Origin: Salminus brasiliensis
Taxonomy: Eukaryota > Chordata > Actinopteri > Characiformes > Bryconidae
Assembly (NCBI RefSeq): GCF_030463535.1
Contig: NC_132891.1
Span: 12,063,949 to 12,127,948 of the forward strand
Length of the DNA: 64,000 nucleotides
Reading direction: 5' to 3'
The position numbers and the translations under genes are program-made. Of the stretch, positions 1-15,000 are shown in pieces. Below the pieces are notes generated by a model. That model was not told where the DNA came from and did not search any database. It saw nothing but the letters and a program-made list of their open reading frames with translations. The stretch's first letter is position 1; the number at the start of each line of letters is the position of its first letter.

Positions 1-1179
1 TACAAAGCGCTGCCAGGGCATAATCATTCAGCCTCTGTGTGTATGTGTAATGACTTTCTTTCTTCTCCATAGCAGTACATATGTAGTCCTAATCTTGGCA
101 ATTTCACAAATCACAAATCACCAAAGTAGCACACAATGCTTTTAATACGACTAGTTTCTACCTGCTAGTTATATCCACCTATTCATTCAAGCCGGTCTTT
201 TTTTGTATTACTTTGTGTGACACACGTCAGTTGGGTTAATGCAACATGCCCTGACCACTTTCAGGGCCAGTACCCAACCGCTGGGGGTGCCAATCTGTGG
301 CCTTTATGTATAGGCTACAAATGTTAGCCTCCAAATACATATTCAGTGCCACATTTAGAGCCAATAAACTAAACCAAACTGTGGCATTAGAATTAAACAC
401 CTATTGACAGAACACTCAATGTTTATTGGATTAAACAAAGAAATAAACAAATTCATATTAATGTAATTGACTAATCTGCAATTAATCTGCTCATCTGAGT
501 CAAATTATGCAGAATTTGATTTGCCTGTAGGCCAAAACACAATGTCAACACAGAGTCAGTGTATTTTTAAACTGAACAGTACTGAAAGTTCGAGCATTGA
601 ATTGCTTATCATGTTGTAGTGCTTAGTAACTTAATAAGAATTTCCTCTATTTCCTCTATTCCTCTGATTTCCTCTATTTTTACATATTTGTCCCATTCAA
701 TTTCTTTAAATCTTCAAATTTAATGTAACGCAAAAGACTATATGAATAAACACAAAATCCAGCACTGAAGGAAAAGCATTATCCAACATCAATCAGCCTT
801 GGGTGGAAAAGTAAGTATCAGGGTAACTCCCTCAATAGGTTAAACAAACCTACGTTACAAATAATTATGTTATGAATTAAATCATATAATATATGGACAT
901 GACACAGAGTGGACTGCGACAGGTGAAAATGTGTTTCTTGAGGCTAATACGTGTTTTTTGCAAAACAAAACAAACAAAAAATGTTTGGAGTGTAATTGCT
1001 ATATATCAGTGGCATAAAACTGACCTAAAATAACAATATTATTAATTATTATAATATACTGTACAAACAAATAGTTATTTTGACAGGCCTCGGCTTAGTC
1101 ACTGCTAGCTCTGATGAATCCCTTAAATATCAAATTTAGCCTCTATATGTCTCCACTAGCAGTACACTATGCCATGATA
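1..1179. other. AT-rich intron DNA of arhgef10l
   Basis: No exon, RNA gene or transposon could be recognised here. The next arhgef10l exon, expected downstream of 2294 on the minus strand, was not found and must lie outside the window. Confidence 0.5.
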
Positions 1180-1790
1180 AAAAGCCCAGAAGAGGTGAGA
1201 AAGTCAAGAAAGGATTACAAAACAGCTCATTTCTAGGACAGCAGTGAACAATCTCTATAGTGATTAAACATCCAGGAAGTCAAAAAAGAACCCAGACAAA
1301 CATCTTAGACAAACAATTTGCCTTAAACAAGGCCAGGACGCCACAGTTAGAAATAGACTGGACAAACATGGTATCCATGGGAGAGTTGCAAGTCAAAAAC
1401 CACTGGTAACCAAGGATTAGAAAGGTTTGTTTCACATTTGCTGGAAAAAACCCATAATGATTATCCTCAAATCCTTTAAAATAATACTCTGTAGACTCAT
1501 GAGTGGAAATCTGAACTTTTCAGAGCACAGGGGTCTGTTACACCTGGCATTCCATCATTCCATTATAAGACTATTATACCAACAGTCAAACATGGTGGTG
1601 GTAGTGTCTTGTCTTGTTGCAGGAATGCTTTACTGCTTCAGGGCCTGGAAGCCTTAACTGACTGAACCATGAACATAAAATGCGTGATCTCCAGTTATAG
1701 TAAGCATGCATTTGGTTGCTGTGGCTCGACCCATTATTAAGTTGAGGGGCAATTATGTTTTCACATGATTTGCTTCATTAAATAAAGGAT
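1180..1790 (+). mobile_element. Tc1-like element remnant
   Basis: It contains diverged but recognisable Tc1 transposase DNA: GGGAGAGTTGCAAGTCAAAA, TTTCACATTTGCTGGAAAA, ACCAACAGTCAAACATGGTG, and CTTCAGGGCCTGGAAG followed by AACCATGAAC. The sequence then jumps to the 3' end (GGGGCAATTATGTTTTCACA), so the C-terminal half is deleted. Lies in an arhgef10l intron, antisense to the gene. Confidence 0.8.
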
Positions 1791-2293
1791 ATAAATAAAT
1801 AAAGATTAAATAAAATCTTTTTGAAGTTTTGTGCTTTCTCATGTTCTACTTGTACTATATATTTAATTTAGTTTCCAGATCTGACACCATTTAGTGTGTG
1901 GAAATCAGCAGGAGGACAAATAGGTTTTCATGGCGCTGTAGAAAGCTCAAGTAATTTCTGAGACAAGACAATAAATGGTGGGAGAGATTTTGGCAATTTG
2001 GCAGGCAGTGCAAGTGAAAAGCGTGAGAAACATGATTAAATTGATAACGAGCTTCAAGAGCCAAATCTTTCACATTCAACTCTAAAAAAAGTCACCTCCA
2101 ATTATCATAAGCAAAAGCTCCACAATTATCTGAATACCGCTGTGTTCATATCAACAGTATCACTCTCAGTTCAGAATGATGTATCCCAAGGAAGGGAACA
2201 CTGTGTCCCACTTTCACAATGACGGCGAAACATAAATTGTGCCATTGGGGAAATAAGTTATAGAAAAACTAAGAGCTCCATGTTATGTCTCAC

Positions 2294-2415
2294 CTTCTGA
2301 TCTTGTGCTTTCGGAGAGAACACAGGCACACGGCAGGCCAATAACGGGCACCAGAATGGAGGCTTAGTCTTCTCATCATCCTCTGCACAAACCCAGCCGG
2401 GCAAGTTCTCCTCCC
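2294..2415 (-). other. arhgef10l: arhgef10l last coding exon visible in the window
   Basis: 122 nt, phase 1 to 0. It encodes [20 protein letters not shown] and [20 protein letters not shown]. Human has [21 protein letters not shown] here. Acceptor TGTGTAG, donor GAAG|GTGAGA, so translation continues into exons left of the window. Confidence 0.94.
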
Positions 2416-2656
2416 CTACACACAACAGCAGGCTTAGCCAGACACATTGTGCACTCACTAGAATATAAGCCTAAAGAAAGCACCAGTGAAGCAATGAGAT
2501 CAGAAATAAAGAGCGATATCTGACAGTGACTTACTCTGAGCAATCTTAGCCAGATGCAGACGATTGACCCATGAGATTTTACTGACTGGGCTGGGAGTAT
2601 TGAAAACCACTGTGAAACTCACTGGACGGCCTGACCTGTTGGGATGTGGAATGAGT

Positions 2657-2692
<36 letters not shown>

Positions 2693-3656
2693 ACACAGAA
2701 AACCATGCACACACACAAATATGAAAAGAAACTGGTCAATTTCAATAGGATGTACATTCATGACATTACACAAATTCACATCAATAATGATAAATATATA
2801 TATATACAAAAAACATAAAATTGTGTACTTATGGAACATAAACTATAAGAACAAAAATACAAATGTTGTTGTACCCATAAAACAATAAATATTCATAGAC
2901 AAACATGATTAAATATTACTTAATATTATTGAAATTGATTCCAACATTCCAAAAACGATTAAATCACCACCTTCAGACGAACTTCTAGCATTTAAACACA
3001 TTACATTTGGCAGACAAAGGCTATAATATGTTGCTATAATATATATTTTAATACATTTTAAACCATATGATTTAGTAATAATAATACATTTGTTTCTACA
3101 TCCATAGAAGCAACCTAAAGAAAAAGCCATTAACTGTGATAAAGCTGTTTAAAGTAGAAAAAAGTGAGCAGCACAAGAAAGCCACAACGCTGCTTAAACC
3201 ACACTCTCTAATGGCTCTTAGGAAGTAATGCCCAGCTGTTCTAAAATCTGTTCCCACCAAAGTCCTGTTACTAAAGCCAATCTCTGCCCAGTCCATTTGG
3301 CCGCCGAGAGTGGGAAAGACCAGCTGCAGCTGCTGGTCCTGAGCAAATCCAGCAAGGGGAAGGCCTCCGCCATGAATCATTTCAATCATTGTAAATCGGG
3401 TAACAGGATGAGCGTGCTTCCTTCGGCAAGCCTGTTGAATCTGCGCGTATTAAAGGCAATTTGCTACAGAGCTCCATTTTGTCTCGCCCGCACCCAATGC
3501 TGTGAGCACTTCTCCACTCACTTGTCAGGCTTGCCAGGCACCATGAGCCTCAGACAGCACTTGTTGGCACACTGGATCTCGTCCTCTTTGATGCGGATGA
3601 GCCTCTGCAGGGCCAGGCACCAGTCCTGCCCCACCGTGGTGTTAAGATTCTGTGTG

Positions 3657-3696
<40 letters not shown>

Positions 3697-6041
3697 CAGA
3701 CAGCTGTCAGAGAGATTGACTGTCCACTAACATGTCATTTAGCACTGTGCATACTGATGCTCAACTGTACAATGAGAGGAGCTAGAGTATATGAACGAGG
3801 GACGTCCTGATTCAATCTGAAAGAAAAGTGCTGAAAACAAATCCAGGCATATTTTAATGGACAAGTTTTGGCTACATTAAGCTCAATCTATTCGCATTTG
3901 CAAAGCTATTTTACAATACTTATGCCACAGAGGGGTGACATCTCCACAGCTAGCTGCAGTGCGTTGTTTTCAGAAGTTTTCAGAAGTTAAAAGGTGAAGT
4001 GAAATAATCACATACATAATTACATTTTAATAATAATTAAAAGTACAAAATAAAAACATCCAAACAAAGCCACTTGTTATATCTGTAATACAGTGTTTCA
4101 GGGTGGTTAGGCTAGTAGCCTTACATCATGGACAAACCTTGGACAAACCTTGATAGGCTCAGTTTATTCATACCATTTGTGGAAATTCAATGGTTTAAAA
4201 GGATCAAACTTTAAAACTCATTTTTTAGCTGTTTGTAATTATTTAGGTTAGACACAGTGTTCCTCGTCTGACTGTATGAAGTTCAGATATTGGGGGAAAT
4301 TTCTCTTTTTGTTGGGTGGTCTTATGCCAAGCTTTAAAAAGCAAACAATGTTACTTTGCTACAACCATACACAGTAAATAATAATTAGGGCTCAGTTTCC
4401 CTAAAGCTTCATAGTATTAAGGTCATCCTAACTGGTTGAGCAAAGCTGTGTTTGAAAGTGTGCCCTATTCACTATCGCCTTTATGTGAAAATCTAGTATG
4501 TGTACTGACACAACAGTATGTGTGTGAGCTCACTGTGTTGTTACTGCGGGGGATTTTATTTGGGTATGCAATGACAATTTCTCTATAACATATAAATTTG
4601 TCAATTATAGATACAATATATGTCTGTACTGTACAAGTGTTTTTAATCTTTAAATAAAAAACCATTCACATCCTCTTCCAAGAAAACTGCACATTCTAAA
4701 GTTTAAATACTGTTTAATATTACATTTTGATATTTTAATGTATTCAAAAAGAAACATGTCATGTGCAAAAGTAATGGGGCATTAAATATGTATGTGTTTG
4801 TTATACAAATATTTTTTTTTAAATAGGTATTGGGCTCTAAAATGTGAAGACTTGGAGGTGAATTCAAGGCTTTTTCCTGCTGTTTTTTAACTGATCCGTA
4901 GAAAACTCCCCAAACTGTCTCAAACTGTCTTAGTACACCTGAAGTTACACATGACTTAAACTTAAAAGAACCTGCCTTAATGAAACAATACTAAGTAAAT
5001 GTTCAGTAAGTATATTTTGGTTAAGTCTTTTAGAGATATGAGTAAATAGCTAATTCAAAACAAATAATTATTTATGTATGTTAAAAAAAAAAACAACTTA
5101 AAGACAAAAGTAACAATATAAGTTGCCACAATATGAATATACTGATATTTTTCAGGATTTACTGCAGCATTTTAAAGTAAATGGAAGCCCAGTATATCTT
5201 ATTTAAAATGGATTGTTTACTATATTTAATTATTAGGTTAATATGGAATTTGGTCTTGGGCAAATACTCATTGGTAAAGGCAGTAAAGAGAAAAGGAACT
5301 CAATCAGGACATCTCTAACTTGTTCAGTGTCCTCATGCTGTAGCTGTAAATGAAGATCCTTCATAGATAGTCATACCTGATAGGCTCCTTGCAGAGTGCC
5401 CACTAGCAGCGTGACCTCCTCCACCACTGAAAGGTCATGCTGTAGCTCCTGCAGGTCCTGGTACAGCCTCGGCGGTCCCAGAAACAGCTTGCCTAAAACA
5501 AACCCTTTATTATCTCACTCTCCATAACGTACAGTCTACCTTCCCATTTTGTCATTTGATTGATCTGTGTAGGTTTTGCAGTATGTACCCAAGAGGTGTA
5601 ATCTGTAACATTCTACTACTCAAAAGTTAATTATTCATACAAAATTCATATTTCCAGTTTGAGAAAGCCAAATTGTTTGTAGAAAAATACTCTAATATGC
5701 TGCTTTGTGCTACCTCACAGGTGTCCAGAATGATGAAATGAACTGCAATCATTCTAAAATGACTGAAGGTGAATGAAATCCAGAATTGTTCATATTTAAA
5801 AAGAGGTGATCAAAGGCAACTATTTGAGATATAATAATATAATATGATATATTAATATTGGTATTACTCCAATCTAATTTATTCCTAATACATATTGTGT
5901 GTGTGTGTGTGTGTGTGTAAAATTCAAGTGTTTTGTATAATGTGTATACTAACCCTAACCTTAATCTCAGTTATGGCTGCACAATATTGGAAAAACCTGA
6001 TTTTGAGCAAATATAATCTGCATCTGGTTTATATATATGAG

Positions 6042-6079
<38 letters not shown>

Positions 6080-9000
6080 GAGCACTTGGAACACTGCAAT
6101 TTCCTTTTGTATTAAGTCAATTGCAGCATGATGAGTATGATTTAATTTACCAGACGTGACACTGCGTGCCCACGCTGTGATGCTGGTGCTGAAACAATAT
6201 ACTCTGCAGCCCTAATCTTAGTAACAGAAATGAAATAATCTCCTCCATCAGTTAAAAACATTTTCTGTCCTGACAATGCATTAAAACAAACTCATCTCTA
6301 ACCTTATTCAATCTGATTTTGATTCTTTAGGAAATTACTCAGCACATCAGGAAACCTTACATTTCCCCATGACTCAGTTTTGATTGTTTTGTTCGGTAGT
6401 GATTTTAATTGCAAGTCCATAATTGGCAAAAGCTGAAAAAGTGTGAAAATATATACAATAACAGCATGAAAGCCCCATCTCCACCCATGAACATCAAAAG
6501 CAAAACTAAAATCAAATAAAAATAAATTCCCAGGGACATCAGTGCATCTAGCATCTTATCCGAGAATCAGGCCAGCGCTCTGCCCCCTGAGATCGGGGAG
6601 AACAAGCTGGGATTTGTTCTGAGCCCTACAGAGTCTCTTTAAACTGTATTTCTCAGAGTTCCTCTGGTAAATAATAGAAAAGCACTATGTGTGAAGCAGC
6701 ATGGAGGTATTGACTTGTTATAAGCAATCCTGCATCTGGGAAAAACTGTGATTGGTAAAGCCACAGAGGTATTGAGTTCTTACAGAGACGCAGGTAAACG
6801 GTCTAGCTGTGAGGCTACGGCATGCGTGAAAAACCAGCCCTGAAGTCTGTTTGTTCATTCAGTTATGTCTAATGTTACCCAACATGGGTCTAATTTCTTC
6901 GCGTGAAAATTAGCCTCCAAACATTCAAAAGCTTGGGCTGCAGAGTGAAATCAGTGTTCTTACAAAAACAATAAGAAACTCAAACAGTGTAAAACTTTTA
7001 CATGGCTGGGATTTGTAACGACACAGCCTATCAATATTTCCAGATTGTGTCCAAGCTGGCCCCATCCTGCCCATCAAAAAGCTCTATCATGCTATTGTTC
7101 ACTATGCTCTTTATTTCTGTCACACATCTGCGGGGGGTCTGTGGAACCATGCTGACCTTGTGAGTTGACAGAGCTCAGGCGTCTGGTCCCACTGGGCTGA
7201 TAAACGCTGTCATTGTTCTGAGGGTTCTCCTGACCCACCTCCACCACTTGAACCTGCTGCAGAGGTGCACTCCACTTCACCGTGTACTTTGGACCAACAG
7301 GGACCAGGCTGCTGATATCTGGAGGGCCCCTGATTGAAGACAAAGGCACAGTTTAAAGATCTGAAGACCGTGACAGAACAAAGACCAAAGTGCGATTAGA
7401 TATAATTCATGATCAGAGACCCTCCGAATAATTGTGACAGAATCTCAGGGGTAGGAATGAGCTCTTGTGATCAATTTGGCTCCCAAAGAATAAGACAAAC
7501 CACACTGTGATAGGAGGAAATTACTATTCACGTCATGCATCATCCGCATTGAAGATTAGAACCATGAAGTAGAACAGTGCCCGTTTTGCGACGAAATGCT
7601 GTGAAATCACACTGATCAGAACACTTTGAAGACTCTATAAGCCCCACTGTCATAATTTAGACAGTTCACAGACTTGAAAATGTTACCTTGGCTCATCAAT
7701 GACGTAATCAATGCCACTTTCAATGTATCTAGATCATCAGATAAAAAGGGCAAGGATAGCAGCTGTCAACCACAAAAGAGGAGGCCTCAGAGGCTCAAAG
7801 TATCTTCAAATGAAAAGAAAGACATACAAGTTGCTCAGTGCCTGCTAGAAAAGACATCTGTAAACATCACTTACTTGAGATTGATGTTTGCGCAGACCAG
7901 CATGTCGTTGAGGAGAAAGACTTTACGTTCCTTGGACTTGAGAACTTGGCCCTTTTCCCCATACACGGTCTCAATCAGCGTTTCACACAAAATCAGCTGC
8001 TTTTGATCTGCGTTGAGTTGCTGTGAACACAATGAATCAATCATTCATACTGAACACTCTTAAAAACTGGGTTCTTTAAGAGTTTTTTAGAAAAGGCAAT
8101 GGTTCTAATTAGAATCATCAATCAAAGAACTATTTAAATGCCTAAATGAGGTGTTTAAGGGCTTCATCCACGTGAAGTTGGCTATCGCATCTTTCAGAAC
8201 TGCCGCTAATGCAGCATCATTAGGCTCATTAGACACCCACGCTCTCTAGCATTACACTGAGTGATGGGAGGGTCATTCTACCCACCCAAACAGAGCAAGG
8301 CCAACTCAGTTCTCTTGGATTCTCAGCCATTGATGGCTGTTGCGCAGTCAAGGACTGATCTCCCAGTGAGTAGAGCTAACACTTAGACAGTTGCGCCACT
8401 CGGGAGCCTCATAATTCTTCAAACGTTTCATGCTCAAAACTCTCATCAGCTTCAGTCCACTGCTGCTTCCATAATCCCCCCAAGCAGGACTGATGCCTGT
8501 CTCAACTAAGCAAAAGTGGGAACATTTGTGGCCCAGGGGAGCCACATTACAGCTTTATTCTCATGTCTTTTGTGCTTGTGCTAGCTGTCACAAGCCTCCT
8601 ACAGGTTTTCAGGTAAAAGTGGGTTATAGGGTATTTTTTCACCAAGGTTATAAGGCCTAAGTGTAGCACAGTGGAATCCAGGGCAGAGCAAAACATTTAA
8701 TCACATTTGGCCGAGTGAATAACAATCAAAAATGGAACAGGCGTCTCTGAAGGGTGGACTTCAGTCAGAAACTCATAAAGCAGATTTTCTGAGAGCCGGA
8801 ATAGAGCTTCTAGGGTAACACAACACTAGAATTTCAACCTTTCTACATCTGCAGTGACTGTGATCCTTCTCCAATGCCTTTGATTGCTACACTTTTATTC
8901 TGCACCAAAGCCAAAAGCCAGGGAGGATGAATTGCTATAACCTTGGAAAAACCAAAAAACTGTTTAGCCCTTAGCTCATTAGCATCTGAAGGCTGGTTGG

Positions 9001-12000
9001 GAGTGATTTTTTTCTCCCTCTTCCTACTGTGCAGCTGGTGGGAGAGACAGGAGCACCCTCTAGTGAATAGAGAGCATCATAAAGGCTCCATTTACAAGCC
9101 AAGCACTCTCAGTCTCCGACAGATGCGAGGCCATAACTGCACCAGTGCATGACCCAGATCATCAGTCATGATAGCTCACAGCTAGAGTCGAATAACTGCA
9201 GTGGCACTTAGGAGCAGGCACTATTACTTTTCAGTCAGAATTGAATAAGGATCTGTATAATATATGACGGTTTAAAGTTTAATATCACTAAAATAATAAA
9301 GGCTCATTAAAGTGATGAATGGATTTATTGTTCTTGCTGAGTCCAGATCCTCTCCTGTATGCTAATGTGCAGAGCTAATAATGCTCTCCATGAATCTTGG
9401 CAGAGAAGGTATTAAATATATTTCAGGGAAGAGGAAACGTGGAAATAACTTTGAGATAGAGAATGCCAACGTTTCATCTTCTTCCCCTCTGTCTGCTAAA
9501 TAGGCTGAGGATGCTGAGGCACGCAGTCGTTTTGCTGAGCAACTCTTTGAAGTGTGTGTAGCAGAGAAGCGTCTGTGCTTCGGTGTGTGACCTTGCTGAG
9601 GGCCCGGTCGCTGTTGCTGCGCGCGAGCTGCTGGATCTCAGAGAGCTGCTCAGCCAAGCGCTTCTGTTCGTTCAGCTTCTCCGCCAACGTCTCCAGCTCG
9701 GTCAGAGCCAGCTGCAGTGGAAGCCTGTCACGGTGCCCAGCCGGAGTGTTCTTCAGCATGTCCTGAGCACACACACAAACACACACACACACACACACTT
9801 CTTTTTATTCTATTCAGTCAGGTCACAGGGTCAGGCCACACATAGTGTTTAAATCACTAGTCGCTGATCAAAGCGTATAAACTGAATCTAAGACCCTTTG
9901 GTGGTTAACTTCACAATTGGTAGTACAATAGGAAGCTATACATTAACACTGAAAACTGGTGTAGAAGATTCAGAAATGACCAAGGGAGCAGAAGGGCATT
10001 GAGACTTAAATTAATAAAAGTAATATCCAGCATTCAACATATTTTAAAAGTGGCCAAATCTACAGACAGACAAATGACTGACATTAATGAATGTAAATAC
10101 ATAATTACAATATATTGTTTATCCACTTCATTTTCAAAACATAACTGAAATATTCAAGAAAACACTTAAACATACCTTTTGGTGACTGGTTTAACATATT
10201 AACAGTGTATAAATCCAATAACAAAACATCATCCCTAAACTTGATTCCAAACATGAATACTAATGTATGTAAGTATCTACAGCCAGGTCCATAAGTATTT
10301 GGACAGTGACACAATTTTTGTAATTCTGCCTCTCATTTCTGAGCTTAACCCTAAACAGTTCTGGTTAACACATGATCAAAGGAGTAAACCCTAAACATAA
10401 CCTCATATGTAACCTCTCGTAACAGCGAGAAGAAATAGTCTGCCCCTTAAAATCACTTCAAGGCTTATTACACACTAAGGCGTATTATTTATATATTATA
10501 ACGACTTCTATACAAACTGGTGGGGCTATTCTTTAATAACAGAAGTTTGCAATCCTGCTCTCGGCCTGCCAGTGGACTATATAAGGGTTAAAAAAACTGA
10601 AATATCTTGTTTTGTGCATAATTTTACTGCAAGCCAGCACATTTTACTAGACTTTTTTCTATTAAAATAAATACATCTCTGACCTAAAAATGATGATTAG
10701 GATTCTCTAGAAAATGAGGTAACACTTTTCCGAAGGGCAGTGTTCATGAGGCTTCATGACACTTCCATAACATAGGAGATAACTGACATTAAACCTGTTT
10801 AAAACTGCCAAACTGGCAAAACTACAGTTGAAGGAAATAAACCTTAATTTTCAATAGAAGATTTTATTCTAAACCATTTTGGAGCATTTCTATTGGTCTA
10901 TTCATCACAACATTTTGACACAATGTAAAAAACAGCTGGCAGATTCAAATGACATCAGAAAAGTGAAAAACTGCAAAAATTGAGATACAGAGGAATTGGA
11001 TGACACAGACAATATGAATAAACCCCTTAACAAAGAAAGGCTTATTACACAGACATATTACTCAGTAACTACAGGGACTTCTGTACGAACTGGTGGGGCT
11101 TTGGTAATAGAAGTTTGTAACACTTTCGGCCTGGCGGGATTCTACAGGCTTTTTAAGGGGTTAATCTGATACAGTAAGCATAATTTTCTGAGGTGAAATC
11201 AATTCAAATTGACAAAAGGAGCATACATAACAATTGCTGCTCGTTAGAATGAGCCATTATAAATGTTTATGTAGATTTATAACCGTTGAGATGAAAAGTG
11301 TATGTTCGGGTCATGCAGAAATCTCAAATTTTACCATAATTCAATTCAATTTTATTTGAATTATTCTAATGAATACAGCTTTACATTCTCAGCTCATATC
11401 AAAACCACAAGCAACATTTTAATTTCAATGAAAAAAAGGGGCATACACTTTCACACGGTTAAGATGAGTCACAAGCTATTCTAACGTTTCAAATTCAATG
11501 CAGTTGAAATGCTCCCTTCAGATCAATGCAGCATGATATTCTTATGCATTTCTGTGCCCCTACCACACACACACAGACACGACTTGCATCTAAAGACCTC
11601 CCACAAAGCCATACAGCCCCAGTACATGAAGAATAGACAGACTCTGGCTTATTTCATACATCATGTCTTGCTAAATATGCCGTGTCCATGTAAACATAAG
11701 GGCCTCTTGAGCTGTTAATGATGGTAAAAAACATCCTCTATTCATCTTTCCCTTACGGTTAACGCATGATCAAAGGAGTCTGCATGTAGTAAAGAGCATG
11801 CAGAAGAGTGCTAAAGAGCTGTGCGTGGGTAATGAGTGAAGGCAGGGAGATCATTAGATAATGTTCTACTGTACACTGCTGAGGGAACGTAAGAGGATTA
11901 TGAAGTGCAGCGGTAATCTCTCCCACCTAACCAGTTGGCTAGATGGCAAGCTCAGGCAGGCTGTTTTCCACAGCACAGTCTAGAATTCTGTGTTGCAGAA

Positions 12001-15000
12001 CGTTGGTGTATTTTTGTGGGTATGTCCCTCTCGATTTCACTTCCTCTAAGCGCACTAAGGAAATTCCGTAACAATATAAGGGTGAGGAGTCCATACAGTT
12101 AATTTTAGCTCAGTCTAAAAGTGTTTATAGTAAGAAAAGAACACTGACAATGTAGTGGAAGTTTGTGTGGGTAAATACTGACCTGCAGTAGGAGTATAAA
12201 CTGTGGAAAGCGCTGTATTGGTTTCACCATAAGGCCATAAAGAGTGATCCTGTCGGTGCTGGCTGCCTGCTTCTTCTGAAAGTAGAAACTGAATTAGAAT
12301 TTCAACATATTTTGTTACAATGAATTGTCATACAAAAATCATATGATGTGGAAAAGGACCGTGTATGATGAATCATGCAGCTGGTAAATAAGATGTTACT
12401 CAAAACTGATCTTTTTTTTTTTTTTTACAATATAAGCCATGAAGTACAGTGCAGTACAGTCAAACAGACAGATGATGGTTTTGATTAATTTTACATATTA
12501 ATATAATTCACTTACCTGCCCCTAAATCAGATATCACATGACATGTTTTATTAGTTTGATAACCGTTTACATTATTTTAGACACATATTGTACATCGGTG
12601 GTGTATTTAGGTATGGACGACATGGGTAATGCCCACTGCCAACCACTGGGCTGAAAAGGAGGTTCATGCAAGCCAGAACTGCCACTGTTTACTTTATATC
12701 TTTTTAACCAGTTACTTATAATAGTGAGGGAATGTAGTGTTAGCGGAGGATTGGTATATGGTATGTAGTATCCGTAATGTGTAAGAATGTGCTGTAATCC
12801 TCAACAAATAAAATCCATATTTGTGGGTTAAGGAGAACAGAAATGCCCGACATTAGGGACTACAAATGTCAACTGAAGACCCACCACTTTTGAGAACACT
12901 TAATAAAGAATACTTCATTTCCATTAAACCCTTTACTGCATCTGCACTTGTCTTGTTCTACTCCATAAGTTTCGCACAGTTTGGTAATATTCACATTCAG
13001 GTTCTATGAATTGTGTATTGCTAGCAAACTGTTGCATTTGGGTTGCTGTGTAATCATTTTTGGGAGGGTCTCTTGAAGTATCCGGAATTCAGGGTCCATG
13101 AACAATAGCTTTGGATATTCTGAGTGAATTACTAAGGACTTTTGTAAGTCCCTCTGGATAACAGCAACTACTAAACGGCAATAAATGTAAATGGGAATGT
13201 AAACTACAATTGCATGTGCAAGGTAAAATAAAAATGCACTGATGATTTTCTGATCATCATCTGCAATCCCAAAACTGAATCAATAAACAGAACGAGCAAA
13301 GGAAATTCACCTTGAGAAACTCCAGGAATGCTGGCTTAGACATACAAGCCTTCTTGATGAGAGCCATCGCATTGGTAAAGTTGTTGACATAATCGCTGTA
13401 TACGTCTAGCACCATTGATTTTGAGAACTGGAAAGAAATTTGAGATATGTAAGAGGTAAATGCACACACACACACATACACACAAACAAGTGCTACAGTT
13501 CCCAAAGGAATGTATTAAACACAACTATCTTGCTAGACCTCTGAGTCTAAAAAGGAAATTCTGCATGCCCACGTTTTTAGCTGTGGTTGCACTCTTCCCC
13601 TAGAGCCAGCCAAGGGTAAGCACACACACATTATTTTCCTTTTGAGTAATCGAACATGAACTGAACGTACAAAGTAAATGCACAGCTGTTAGTCACAGCT
13701 TGGGCACGGGAAAGGAAATGAGCACTATTTAAATAGAACTGCTGAGCACAGAATCTCCTGTTTTTCCATCTGAAAAAAAGTCCCGGCAGCACACAGCCAG
13801 AACGAAGCAAAAAAGCTAGTCAATGTGGAGCACACACAAAAAACATTACAACACCCAGATGAACAAATTCTGTGGGTTCACAGTATGTTTATAATGTTCA
13901 TCCAGAGTTTTCCTATTGACACTGCCTAAGACTGGACTTAAACCATGTCCAAATGTTTGTAGACACCCTTTCTAAGGTTTGTTTAAGGTGTTCATTAAGT
14001 TCAGATACTTCAGTATCTAAGTATTTATTTAAGGTGCACCCATTACTAACATAAGCTCTGCACTCACAGTTTGTATAATCTCAACAGAAAAGCATTGCCA
14101 ATAGACCTGGAAAAGCTAGGTGTCGGCAAGGGGGCATAAACCCCTGACATTGGACTGTGGACCAGTGAAACTGTGTTGATCACTATAGTGATGGAGTTCT
14201 ATCCATTATCTTTGAGATGAGCTGAAGTGGCATCTGAGGTCCAGACCTGATTACTCAAGTTCTGTTCCCGACCTCCAACATCTAAAATATAGCCTTTGCA
14301 GAAGAGCAGAGGCTGTCACTGCAGTAAAATGGGGCTAACTCCTTACTTATATCCTTAATTTGAAAATAAACTTTGGATGAGCTGCTGTCTGGAAAAGCTT
14401 TTAGAGATCGAAGGTCAATATCCTGGACTCCTGGACATATAAGTCCAGGACTAGGCCAAATTCCTGTCCGGGGAACCAACCCAGAGTGGATTTGCTGGAT
14501 GTCTACAATGACACTGGAAATATTAGTAAATACTTTGCAATTTGCTTAGTCTAACTGTCCAGATGATCTTTGGATTCCACCACAGCCTTTCTGCAAACAT
14601 GTGTGGCCAATCTGGACTGTTTACAGAAGGGCTGTTGATTGACCTCTATGAAGTCAGAGGGAGTACTTTATTTGGGACCTTGATTGCTATCTATGCTCTT
14701 TTCTGAAGTGAGAAGAGTTTCTACTTTGATGAAGAAAGCCTGATGAAGGAGGTTCCTATTCATTAAATATGACAGCTCATCTCCTCAGATTACTCCTATT
14801 ACTTAATATGTCATGTCACTGAAAAGCCTGAAAATAAACCAAAAGGGACCAGTGTAAACAGGATCAAGCTTGTCTAGCTACACAGGCTTCATGCAAGTTG
14901 AGAATATGAGCATGAGAAGTAGGCTAGACTTGTTTAGAGGAGGGTTTCAAGACTCACTGAGGCCACAAAGAGGTCCCCGATGGTTTCTGTGCGGTCCCAC

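Larger units (their letters stand above)
3650..9591 (-). other. arhgef10l introns between 3.6 and 9.6 kb
   Basis: Apart from the exons at 5377-5492, 7157-7329 and 7875-8020 this holds the microsatellites at 3.65, 5.90 and 6.04 kb and the SINE at 8.2 kb. I see nothing recognisable in 3720-5376, 6080-7150 or 8420-9590. Confidence 0.5.

Noticed and set aside
2655-2888. Thr/His- or Val/Cys-repeat proteins at CA/TG tracts
   Set aside because: Pure translation of microsatellites; the same artefact recurs at 9.8, 40.5 and 62.2 kb.
3228-3719. 163-codon open frame on the plus strand
   Set aside because: It is the antisense of the arhgef10l exon at 3522-3649 and a CA repeat.
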